Source: Pseudopyrenochaeta lycopersici (Eukaryota; Ascomycota; Dothideomycetes; Pleosporales; Pseudopyrenochaetaceae). Taken from it: DNA of 64,000 nucleotides. The position numbers were made by a program, and so were the translations under genes. The stretch is from the NCBI GenBank assembly GCA_003313425.1, contig NHZP01000031.1, forward strand, positions 310,001 to 374,000, written 5' to 3'. Under the pieces are notes generated by a model. That model was not told the DNA's origin. It was given only the letters and a program-made list of their open reading frames with translations, and searched no databases. Positions 22,692 to 32,774 of the stretch are shown piece after piece (the first letter of the stretch is position 1; each line of letters opens with the position of its first letter).

Positions 22692-24890
22692 TCACCAATC
22701 CATAAAACGTTCAAGTCCTAGTCCGATGTTACCGTGCTCTTTATTCATATGTTTATAGCAAGAGTCGCTTGTCTCGAAGACTGCCATACACGCCCAGCAG
22801 ATATGCACCCTACAGCCCCCACAAGTCATATGATTACATCCCTCCGTCTTCTCAATTGGCGTTGTACATTTAGGACAGTCCTTGATGTTGAGTTCCCTCT
22901 TCAGCCTCTCCAGTGCCTCGTAGCCGCCCGATGTAATATCTTTGTAGTCTGCACACGTGTAGTCGCCATGTCGCGCGTGGCAGGAGGTGCAGAGCGGCTC
23001 GAAACAGTTTAAGCAGATGTATGCAGGAGGCTTCGAGCTCGAAGCTGTGCACCGGTAGACATAGTCACAATTTGGGGTTGGGCAGTAGCGGAAAGCGTCG
23101 GGGTGACGTTGGATGTACTCTTTGAAGGAAAGCTCGAGAACCATTTCGAAGACAGATGACGAGAGATGGTCCTCTAGTTCGCGTAGAGCGAATATAGCTG
23201 AGCACGTTCCTTCATCCCCTTGGCACCTTATTTGAAAGTCGTCTTTGCTAGTCGATGCGGCGGATTTGCAGCATTCCTCGAAGCATTCGAGGCAGTATGT
23301 GTGCTCACAAGAAGTTTGAATGGGATTTTCGGCTTCGCATAAGCAGATCGGACAGTCTCCTTCAGGCCTACGCAGGTCATCTGCGAGAGAGCGGATTTTA
23401 AAATTATGCTTGCCGTCCATGATTGCCAAGGCAGTTTCATATTGCTGCTGGGTGCCACTGATAGTGATCCTCCTCGAGACCACATTGAAAACGGCGACGT
23501 TCTTCCCTACTGCCTGTTCAATGCTCTTGAACCCACCATGAATCGTCCAAGAGAATTGATCTGAATTAAGATCGATTTCGTAGCTCATAGAGGGGTCTTC
23601 TTCAAGCATTTTAGTGATTTGACGAACTGCTTGCTGGAACTTCTCGGGAGGTCCGTGAAACTGGATCTGGTGCTTTGCTTTGTCTCTAATAATCACTACG
23701 TTGAGTTCCTTGTCGATTAACTAGAGATTCTCGTATACGCCCCTATTGCTGCTGAGTGCAGGGCTCCAAACAGGATTTTCACCATCCATAAGGACAGCTC
23801 CACTCAAAATTTGGTCAAGTGTTCTGCGCGTATTAGCCACGTCTTTCGCATTGTCACCCTCAATCTTCAATGTTGTGAACCGTTGTAAAGAGTCATGGTA
23901 GACATGGAACGCCAGATGCCGTTCTTTCCAGGCCTTGCTTTCTTTATCGATTCTGCTCTTCGAGGCGAAGTAGACTTTCGTAGAAACTTTTACTTTGGCC
24001 GACTGGATTCGTGTTACGGTCAGTTTGCCCTTCCTGAGGATGTCAAGTGGTGCGTTGTTTAGTGAGCATGCCGATCTAGCGTCTGCTTCATCTCGAAACA
24101 AAGCTGTGGCTTTGGCTCGTTTTCCTTTGCCTGTGGGTGAGAGATAGAAGCTCTCGAGTGGGCCATGCTCTTCTAGGTGCAACCGAACTTCAACGCTGAC
24201 TTCCGCATCGGAAGCTTGGTAGCTAATGGGTCCCATCTCAACGTGCCGTGGCCTATCCTGTGGGAATATGATGCCTCTTTCGACGTCTTTGGAAGTCGCA
24301 TCGCTAGGCACATCGCTTAATGTAATAGTCCAAGCAACACGGTTGTAGGAAAAGTCCTGGCCTGGGCTCCTCCTTCCTGTAGAGGATTTCACAAACTGGT
24401 CTAGACATTTGTACCTGCCTCCATTAAATTTTTGCGCGACCCTGTTCGCTATCTCACCGCTGCCAAAATTCAGCCATACGCTCCGACTGGCTTTGTGCCA
24501 GGATGTGTGGACTTTTCTGCAATTTGTTCGCCTGGCATCAATTGCTACTGGTGCTGCACTGAGAGAAGACTTCTGATTCTTCAGCCTGGTGCTCAACTCT
24601 TGAGCAAATAACGGATCTTCCACTTTCACCGTGGCCTTCGTTTCCATCGATGCAGTATGCCTAGGGATGCGAATGCAATCGACGTTTAAGTTGAAGCCAA
24701 GGCCACGAAGGATATTAATGATTGCTTCAGGAGTGATTCCTGTCGCAAGACCTGTAATGCATGCAATAGAGTAGTCTGTCGGGAGGGAGGCTTTAAGAAT
24801 GTGGCCAAATTCGTTGAAGTATACAGATGCTCCGAAAAACACCCGAGTAAAATCGTCATCACGCACTTGGTCCTGTTCATAATATCAATA

Positions 24891-24919
24891 CAGTGCCCTT
24901 CCAAAAGTTCTCGCCGCGC
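24891..24919 (+). repeat. Left terminal inverted repeat of Tc1-like element
   Basis: 29 bases identical to the reverse complement of 26212-26240. Weaker inverted similarity continues inward. Confidence 0.92.
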
Positions 24920-25217
24920 TAGTGCGACGCGCACCATCACAACAACACCACCTCAACTTTGCAGTATTATAATTATGCCACCATAACGCCAAATTCTTCA
25001 AGAAATAGACCAAAATACGCGCAGACGTCCTAATTTAACAGTCTAGCAGCGGAATTAAATTATTAGCATGCTGCATAGTAGTGCTACAGTCGCTGAAGTT
25101 ACTAACGCGTTTAGCCGCAGTAAACGCGGTATACGCGACATTAGGAAAAGATATTAACAAACTAGCAAAATAACAGATAAACCTCGCAGCAGTAGACCAC
25201 CTATACTATCGCTTTAT

Positions 25218-26102
25218 CAGAAGAAGATCATCTATCGCAAAGCACGCGCACAGCTAAAAATTACGTACAAAGAGCTAGCTAAAGAGGCAGTAGTTATAAA
25301 TCCAGATAGTACCACTTTAAAGCCACCTAGCTATTCCACATTACGGCGGTATCTTAAAGGACAAGGCCTCACTAAATCTCCTTGTAAAAAGCGTCTAAAG
25401 CTTAATAAATCGCGTGCGTTGCAGCAGCTCAAGTTCTGTAGAGAGTACTCTTATTTCCTGTAGCATCAACGCACTATGCGCTTCTTAGATAAGTGCTCCT
25501 TTCAGAAGGGCTTAGGGCAAATATAAGAGTAGGTATTTCGCAATTTACAAGAGAAATAGAAGATAATAATGCTTTAAACCTATAGCTGTAGTAAGAAGGT
25601 AGCATAGATAGTGTGGGGTTTAATATAGCTAGATAAACGTAGGCGTGCACAGAGGAGCCCTCTAGTCATAATAGAGCGCGATCCTAATGCTCTAAACTAT
25701 AGATACTCCGCTAAAAGTTACATTAAGGCTTTAAAGAAAGGCCTCTTATAATCATAGCGTCGTTTACAGCTTTTTATGCAGGATAACGCGCGCGTACATA
25801 CAGCTGCAGCCACAAGGAGATTTCTGGCTGAGCACCACATCAGTACAGTTGACTGGCCACCCTACTCACCTAATCTCAACCCAATTAAGCACCTCTAGTA
25901 GTATCTTAAAAAGCTTATGTATAGATTCTATCCTTAGTATAATAATTATAGTCAAGCTATAGAGGAGTGGGATGGCTTTTACGCTGCATTAAAAAGTTGC
26001 TGGCGTCGCATACTAGCCAGCCTGATTCGGCGCCTTATCATGAGCATGCCACAACGAATTAATGCATGCAAGAAAGCGCGAGAGTGGCAAACGAAATACT
26101 GA
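25218..26102 (+). pseudogene. Tc1-like DDE transposase remnant
   Basis: A single reading frame from about 25218 to the TGA at 26100-26102 keeps phase from end to end but is broken by stops, mostly TAG. The C-terminal DDE hallmark is clear: MQDNARVHTAAATRRF, then WPPYSPNLNPIKHL followed by TAG where Trp is expected. Trp and Gln codons turned into TAG without frameshifts are what RIP (C-to-T on either strand) produces. The N-terminal DNA-binding part is weakly visible (STLRRYLKGQGLTKSPCKK). Not functional as it stands. Confidence 0.9.
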
Positions 26103-26211
26103 ACCTGTGCGCAACTACTGCTTCAAAAAAAATTAAATTATATTATATATTGGCTGAGATTCATGGTGTTGAAGTTTTGTGCCCATGTGCTGGTGAGGGT
26201 GGCTCGTGCGT

Positions 26212-26240
26212 GCGCGGCGAGAACTTTTGGAAGGGCACTG
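26212..26240 (-). repeat. Right terminal inverted repeat of Tc1-like element
   Basis: Reverse complement of the left repeat, perfect over 29 bases. The TA target duplicate follows at 26241-26242. Confidence 0.92.
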
Positions 26241-26670
26241 TACTAAGTCCTTCACAAGCCAGTGAGTTAATGCTTGCCTCGGCTTTATTTGGCTCAAAAC
26301 TCAAATTGCTGCTCTTCTCCACTCCGTGGCTGTCTCTGGTGTGGAGGAATGGGCAAGAGCCTCTTTGACAACCTCCAGGCCGCGAGAGAAACTTGCACAA
26401 GACTTTTGCACGGGAGTCTGATGGCGCCTGACAAGATCTCTCGTCTTGTGGGCCCAGATGTGGGCCCAGGGAGGTCGTGATTTGGTTGATGTTTAGTTTC
26501 TCGATTGCTGGAATGGCTGAAGCGACAGGTCCGAAGTGGTTCTGAGTGGTTGTTTTTCTTTCATGGATAAAGTTGCAATAGTTTCCATTCCGACAGGATC
26601 CATGCGCAAAGAACTTGCACAACATCCCCTTGGTCGGTGCCATTGAGTATGGAGTTGCCGCATTGGACAT

Positions 26671-28502
26671 GATACTGATTTAAGCTGGAAACTGACAAAG
26701 CGCAGCAAAGCTTGATGTGAGGGTTCACCTGCAGAGATTGAGAGGAAGTACAAAGACGGGACTAGGGATTATAATAACAAGTGAGCGATGGTCCATAGCA
26801 CTGCGTAGCACACACAGTTCGTGTTGCGGGACCGAACTTACACAACCTAAAGTCCAATTTACCTTCAACAGTAATAGTTCGCAAGAGAAACCCGACGAAG
26901 AATTCTATTAGAGCTGAGAGATGAGGCGATGGGTGGAGTTGGAGGAGTCTGCCATGCTCAGTCTAAGAACCTCTGAGGCGCTGTAGGCCGAAGTTGAAGG
27001 TGGCTGCGCATCTCACCCGCAACCCCGCTCCTGCCTACGTGTTTGTGGAACCACTACTTGACCTCTGACTATGAAAGCGGCAACTCTGTTGGAAATGATT
27101 GGTCATCTGATATGACGACAAGATGCAGGGAGGGTGATTGACCGCTCTGACCACAGGGGTGTGGCGAACAGTTCGTGTGTGCTTGCTAGCAGATAGAGAC
27201 TACGCCATGAAGTACAGCTTGATAGTAATATTTTATTAAACAACGTAGCTGATAAGTATGACTAGCGCAAGCAGCATTTTAAAAAGTTTCTGTGATTATA
27301 GAACGGCAGGAACACGCCGTATCAAGCTGAGGCTAATACGGCAAGGTCTACACTCAGCGCAGCAAGGGTTGCTGCGGGGTAAAATTCTGCAGTATGTAAA
27401 AATTGGAAACAAAACGTGCTTGGAACTGTATATTCGTAGGACAGCCAAGAGGCTGAGACAAGGCTGATCCAAGGTGTCGCTACAGAAGGTCCGGGAGCAT
27501 AACAGTCACAAGGATGAGAAGGCCGAGAGCGACGGGTCGAGCACAACAAGTAAATAGAGGAAGTATACATACAAGTAAGCCAGTCAGCGCATACCACAGT
27601 ACTTTAAGGGAGCAGGGAGGATGTTAGAATTTGACCACGTCTACAAACTGTAGATCGCTACGAATGTATCCTCCATCACCATTTCGCGCCTCGAGTGCTC
27701 TCCAGAGTTCCAATGTCAGATCAACCAGCGTTTCGCTTGTCTGTGCTACTGTAGCTGGTGGCTCTGACCCATCAAAATACGGTAAGTTATTTGATAACTG
27801 CACATGGCAAAGTTTTATGTTTTGCGCTAAATTATCCCTCGCACCATGACCATCGCTGCTCAACGGAGAAACTTTTGAATCATCAACGACGGTTCGGAAT
27901 AGGTACTTGAGATAAGTTATCAGAGGCCTCTCACTTATAGCTACACATTGTATCTTCTAATTGAGCTCGCGGACCGAGATAAGTGCTTGAACCATGTTGG
28001 TAAGCTGAGGCATCAATTGTCGCCACGAACAGATCGATTGGTGGAGACCACAAGAGTGCTTATGTTTGCAGCTCGACTTAGGAATATATACCTTAAAAGC
28101 AGATAAAGGAGATGGTATATTTAGAAAGAAGTCGTATTTACGCGTCTTCAGGAAATGTTCTTCCTTAGAGAGTGGTGTTCCGCTACGCCGGTTATTCCAT
28201 TACGAAGCGATGTACGTTATTGAGGATGCCTTGCGCCATTCTTGGCGCTTGTGGTGTGTCGACAAAATTTTCTTTATTCCTTTATGTATAATTGTAACAA
28301 GTGTTGGTCTACGCTTTTCTTTGATCTTCAAAGGCTTAGGTAGTGGCGATTTAACAAAGAATGTAAATCATTGTCACCACATCTCATAAGCTTTAGCTGC
28401 GGTGATTTCATTTACTGATAACTTATTCCTCTGAGCCACAAAGTTTATGAAGATATTCGATCTACATTGTCGCGCACCACAATCAGCGTTGTCTATAACA
28501 CC
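26671..28502. other. Gene-poor region with one possible fragment
   Basis: About 1.8 kb. The minus-strand frame at 27863-27624 (79 residues, with VDLTLELWRALEARNGDGG) has protein-like composition and might be the end of a decayed gene, but I cannot name it. No other gene is supported. Confidence 0.35.
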
Positions 28503-30221
28503 ATGTCTGTGCAAGACTACGCAACCAGGCGCTCGTCATTCGACAGCGAAATGAGTCCTCAGATTTACGCTCAATCCGCTTCAGCAATCGCGAATCTAGA
28601 TTCCTCGTCCAAGATGCGGACGCAAATAGTCGATGCTGCAAGCCAGGAACAGCCTGTAAGTATGTCTGCGAATAGGGGTGAGAGAGTAGACTTTATCTCA
28701 CCCTCGCATCGTCACCCATCATTGCCAGCGTCAGCAAGGAGCCCGCCAAACCCTGCATCATTCACTCCAAGCCGGCAGCTACATGAGAAATGCTGGGACA
28801 ATTGGACGCCAGACAGCCCATCTGAGCGTTCAGGAAAACCGAATTCCATCTTTCAAAGACAGCCCCTCAAGTCAAGCAACCCATCAGCGTTTGATTCCGG
28901 AAGCCTTTTTGAAAATGTTTCATCTATTGATTCTATCAAATGCGCACCATCCCTCTCACCACTACAACCGCAACACAAAGATGCTGTTTCGAATGACGCA
29001 AATAAGACTTACGACGATCCTGAATACACACTTGCAGATTGCATACCCGACGACCTATTGAGGAACGATGCTTTTCGAACTCGCAGGCAGCTGATCCACG
29101 TGCGTTCTCTACTTACACGCTGTCTAGTGTTACAATGCATCATTGAAGATCTTGAACATAGACCATGGGATCATGAGTCCAGGGGTTCACCATATGACTA
29201 CTACAACAAAATGAAACAATGCGCTTATAAGGCACACGGGCTTGGGATAGCCTTTAAAAGCCGAGACCTGCAGGCTCGGTGTGCGTACTGGGTAGGCAGA
29301 GGGTGCGGGGGTACACGAAATTGGAAGGAAGCAACAGAAAATTTTGCGCTTGCTATCAAATTAGACATCCAGAACGATAAATTATCAAATGGCGAGGTAA
29401 GGCTCCGAGGATTGAGGCCGACGGAGAAACAAGATGTGAATTTTCTATTTGAACATGTCACGAAGCGTTACGAAACTTGGCTCAAGAAGACAGCGAGCGT
29501 CCGAGACGCAGCACAATATGAGTCGGAACTTACGGGCAAACCGTTTGAAGATTGCATTGATCGCAATTCAGAACAGAGTCCAAGCTGGCTACCTGATCGT
29601 GATCGCATGACCGACACAAACAAAGAGACCTGCAGTTGGACAGATATTGGCAATGGTATGATAGGAGATACGATTGGCTTAGGGATAGCATTGCCACGAT
29701 GTGGCGCCGATGCGACGAACCTCGCAAAACGTCCTCTAACTCAAACGGAGTTGCATTATATTCGCCACGGAGATGCAAGAACCAGGAAGCTTGAACAACG
29801 TTTCCAACAGGCCTACCATGCCCGTAAAGCGAAAACGTCTACCAGCCGTCAGAATGAGACGAGTGGTGCATCATCATCGCTCATGGCTACCTCCTCCATC
29901 AGCTTGTCCAAGAAATCCACGCCTCCAGCGAAGAATCTTGCACAAGAGCTTGAAGAATTAGGAAGTTTGGATAGTGCATCACAAACAACCTCAAGCCTTG
30001 ATTGGGAATCATCTCCAGAAGCAATTCTGAGGCATTTCAAGTCAGATATTGCTCAGCAGCAAGGTCTCGTTGCCGTGTCGCCAAGCTTGGCTCCTTCAAG
30101 CAGCGACCCGAGTATCGACGCCACGCCTATCGAGTGGAATGAGGGTGAGAAAGATACATTTGATTTATTGAGCGAATACAATCTGGGCTTAGGAGCATCA
30201 ATAGCAAGAGTAAGCTACTGA
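28503..30221 (+). CDS. Hypothetical protein, single exon
   Basis: A 572-residue uninterrupted frame. The ATG at 28503 was chosen; the open frame upstream of it has no other ATG. The N-terminal ~170 residues are Ser/Pro-rich and probably disordered. Residues ~175-330 look folded, with helical segments and conserved-looking Trp, Tyr and Cys (RQLIHVRSLLTRCLVLQCI, then KAHGLGIAFKSRDLQARC and NWKEATENFALAIKLD), reminiscent of a TPR-like helical repeat. The C-terminus is again low-complexity and rich in Ser. No known domain is recognised and no function is proposed. It lies just left of the 6.3 kb inverted-repeat unit. Confidence 0.7.
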   Translation: MSVQDYATRRSSFDSEMSPQIYAQSASAIANLDSSSKMRTQIVDAASQEQPVSMSANRGERVDFISPSHRHPSLPASARSPPNPASFTPSRQLHEKCWDNWTPDSPSERSGKPNSIFQRQPLKSSNPSAFDSGSLFENVSSIDSIKCAPSLSPLQPQHKDAVSNDANKTYDDPEYTLADCIPDDLLRNDAFRTRRQLIHVRSLLTRCLVLQCIIEDLEHRPWDHESRGSPYDYYNKMKQCAYKAHGLGIAFKSRDLQARCAYWVGRGCGGTRNWKEATENFALAIKLDIQNDKLSNGEVRLRGLRPTEKQDVNFLFEHVTKRYETWLKKTASVRDAAQYESELTGKPFEDCIDRNSEQSPSWLPDRDRMTDTNKETCSWTDIGNGMIGDTIGLGIALPRCGADATNLAKRPLTQTELHYIRHGDARTRKLEQRFQQAYHARKAKTSTSRQNETSGASSSLMATSSISLSKKSTPPAKNLAQELEELGSLDSASQTTSSLDWESSPEAILRHFKSDIAQQQGLVAVSPSLAPSSSDPSIDATPIEWNEGEKDTFDLLSEYNLGLGASIARVSY

Positions 30222-30756
30222 CAAGCTTTAATAGCAGATTTGGAATGAGCGCATGCTGTGCGGCGTCGGATAGGGGCCAACACCACTTCCATTGAGCGCA
30301 TAACTCACCCTAACCTACAAAGATCTTTGTCGATTCTATACTATTGTAGGCGTTTGAATGTGTTGTTTACAGCTATCCAGTCGGAGTTCGAGAGACTTGG
30401 AAAACGGAGGTGGCCTTGATGAGATGTACAATATAGAAGTGAAAGGCCGAGTGGAGGTGAGACAAAATAGTGCTGTCTTGGGGGTTTCAATAGCTTGACA
30501 GGTCTAAGCACAGACAAAAAAAATCAATTGTCTCTGCATTGTATACTTATAGAGCTCAACTACTCAGCTTTTCACCTTCTCACAACAGACTGTGTGAAGG
30601 TAGCTCTCCATTTTGGTATCCCGTGAGTGAAATACGCAGCACACAAAACATTCAAATCTTCGCCTCTCACTCCCTCTTGGGTATATAACTATACTTCCAA
30701 AACTTTCACCTACTAAAGACCACTTCAGCAACTTTATCCACTAGAAGTCACTCCAC
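30222..30756. other. Intergenic region
   Basis: About 535 bp between the hypothetical gene and the TA-flanked unit. Nothing recognisable. Confidence 0.5.
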
Positions 30757-30758
30757 TA

Positions 30759-30797
30759 ACGTGCCTCACTGCGTAGCGAGACACGTTGTGTGGCAAG
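30759..30797 (+). repeat. Left terminal inverted repeat of the 6.3-kb unit
   Basis: Starts ACGTGCCTCACTGCG. 33 of 39 bases match the right end; four of the six differences are C/T or G/A transitions. Confidence 0.75.
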
Positions 30798-31483
30798 ACA
30801 AATAAGGGGTACTTTAACTTTCAGCCACTAGAAAGCTTATGCGCATAATAAATATTACTATAATTCTATAAAAATAATCTACTATAGCTAATTCTAAATA
30901 CTTATAATCTACTTTACTTAAAAATTATATATATATATATTATTATCTCTATAATTAATTTATATAGTACTTTATATTTAGTTTACTTATCTATACTAGC
31001 TATATCTGTAAGGCTCTTAATCTATTTATGCAGGCTTTACCCTATCTTATAGTATATTTCTTATAAGTAAAGTAAGATAGTATATTATATAAAGATTATA
31101 ATCTCTCTAATAGCCTTCTACTTATCTAAGTATTTCTTTTCTTAATTCTTATAGTTTTTATTCTTTATCTTAAAGTATTCTATATCTTATTTAAGGGTAG
31201 TTATCTTAAACTTAGAGAGGTTAGCTATTAATTAAGGTCTAATAGTAGCCCTTTAAGGCGTATAATTAGTAATATTTAGAGCTACTAGAGGTTTAGGTAC
31301 TTTAAGGAATATAAAAATAGATTTTAGATTAGCTTTATGCTATATTCTATACGCGTTACACTTTACTAATAGCTGCGCCTTCTATTTTATAAAATTAAGT
31401 TAGCTAGTAAGGACTATAGTAGGATTACGTTAAGTTAATTAGGCTATTATCGTACTAATTAAGGCAGTAAGACTCTTAATTAT

Positions 31484-31860
31484 TAGATTTAAAGATTATT
31501 TAGCTTAAATCTTTAATAAATTTTAATAATAAACGTAATTAATTGATACTGTGTTCTCTCCCCTCCTTTCTATAACTGCTTTTCTTCTAGAGGTTCTAAA
31601 GGCTGTAGTATTAGCCCTTCTATTAATTAGCCTTTCCTGTATAGTACTTCTAAGTTTATTTTTTATATCTAACAGGCCTTACAGCACTTGTGTAATCTAA
31701 CAATAGGAAAGGGCGATTAATAGAAGGACTAATACTATAGCTTTTAGAACCTCTGGAAGAAAAGCAGTTATAGAAAGGACGGGAGAGAACACAGAATTCA
31801 TTAATCACGTTTATTATTAAAATTTATCAAGGATTTAAGCTAAATAGTCCTTGAATCTGA
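31484..31860. repeat. Long imperfect hairpin (MITE-like foldback)
   Basis: Two arms of roughly 155 bases (about 31484-31640 and 31704-31860) are inverted copies of each other around a ~60-base loop. They share, for example, TGTGTTCTCTCCC and AACTGCTTTTCTTC in mirror position. Most differences between arms are C/T or G/A transitions. It sits at the inner edge of the AT-rich left part of the 6.3-kb unit. Confidence 0.8.
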
Positions 31861-31862
31861 CA

Positions 31863-31883
31863 CCTCCCTGCTAGCGGTGGCGA
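31863..31883 (-). repeat. 21-bp motif shared with 35708-35728, left copy
   Basis: The reverse complement of this segment is identical over 21 bases to 35708-35728. It marks the inner edge of the left part of the 6.3-kb unit. Confidence 0.8.
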
Positions 31884-32774
31884 GCTGAAGTATTATATGC
31901 GCTGAGCCTTAGCGTACAAATTTAGCTAAAACTGCTGCTTCGAGATATTTGCTGTCATTGAGTTCAGCATAGCCACCCGATTGGTTATAATCCTGAGCGG
32001 CCGCCGTGTGGTCTGAAATTGCCTTCAGCCAGGGCGCGACTGGGAACTCCAACAGTATAACCAGCTTATTCCATGACTTTTCAAGTTGATTATGGATCTA
32101 TCACCATGCCACCACGATTTCATTTATCATCTCTGGTATTTCCGTCGGTTATTTCCATTGACGCTCCTATCGCCCACGGCTAAGCGCCGTTTTCGCCACC
32201 CTGTAGGCTGCCTACATTTTCAACCGTAAAACGATTCAACGCTGCAGTGGCTGTTGATGCTGTAAAATTAACTAGAGAAAACATTATTTCACCTGATATG
32301 GTTTTTCCATTGGTTCTTCGTATTGAGCATTGTCGCTGCCGATTTGAACCTGGGGCTCCAGTTCGCGAATCGTAGTCTGGGCGACCTATGGGTGCTTGTG
32401 GTTCCATGAGTCTACCGAAATGGTTATTTCACCGCCTGCAACCCCATCAAAAAAGATGACAAATATTGGTTCATTATGTCTTAAATACCCCCATTAAGAG
32501 GAGAGGTAGGGGAAACTGGTCACCAGACCTGCGCGGGTGCAGTGGCGTCAGGTTTAACCCCGCAGCTGAGATCTTGATGTTCCTGGGACAATTTTGATAT
32601 CAAGCTCCCATCGTCAGTTCCTCTGGTGTCGGGAAGCTTCTCACACTCGTCTTCCAACTCCCTCGCATCTGCTTCGCGGTACCTAGTTTCCTTTCAGACT
32701 TTACACAATATAGGCCTAGTCATTCTGCCGAATTCCGTATGCGCTACTGAAAAAACAAAGTCATCCAAACTATT
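31884..32774. other. Region upstream of the HET gene
   Basis: About 890 bp of normal base composition, presumably including the HET gene promoter. Short frames at 32180-32407 and 32626-33003 have no family signal. Confidence 0.5.

Larger units (their letters stand above)
24891..26240 (+). mobile_element. RIP-damaged Tc1/mariner-type DNA transposon
   Basis: 1350 bp bounded by 29-bp perfect terminal inverted repeats that start CAGTGCCCTTCCAAAAG, flanked by TA on both sides (24889-24890 and 26241-26242). TA duplication and a CAGT end are Tc1 hallmarks. It carries one plus-strand transposase frame broken only by stop codons. It is inserted in the CCCH-RBR gene. Confidence 0.92.
22692..26670 (-). 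pseudogene. CCCH zinc-finger / RBR E3 ubiquitin ligase gene, disrupted
   Basis: Read on the minus strand from 26670. Two CCCH fingers (first: CKFFAHGSCRNGNYCNFIH) lie in 26670-26243. After the Tc1-like insertion the gene resumes near 24872 with RRM/KH-like segments (WLNFGSGEIANRVAQKFN) and, in the same frame, an RBR module. The RBR module has RING1 (CPICLCEAENPIQTSCEH), IBR (YCPTPNCDYVY) and RING2 (CPKCTTPIEKTEGCNHMTC) with the catalytic Cys position filled. Intact fungal relatives carry this CCCH-RBR order on one chain and should pass ubiquitin through the RING2 Cys. Two lesions are visible: the 1.35 kb insertion at 24891-26240 and an in-frame TAG at 23721-23723, just before the KH-like segment. 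The insertion might lie in an intron, since a CAG acceptor is at 24873-24875, but no strong donor is visible. Confidence 0.85.
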
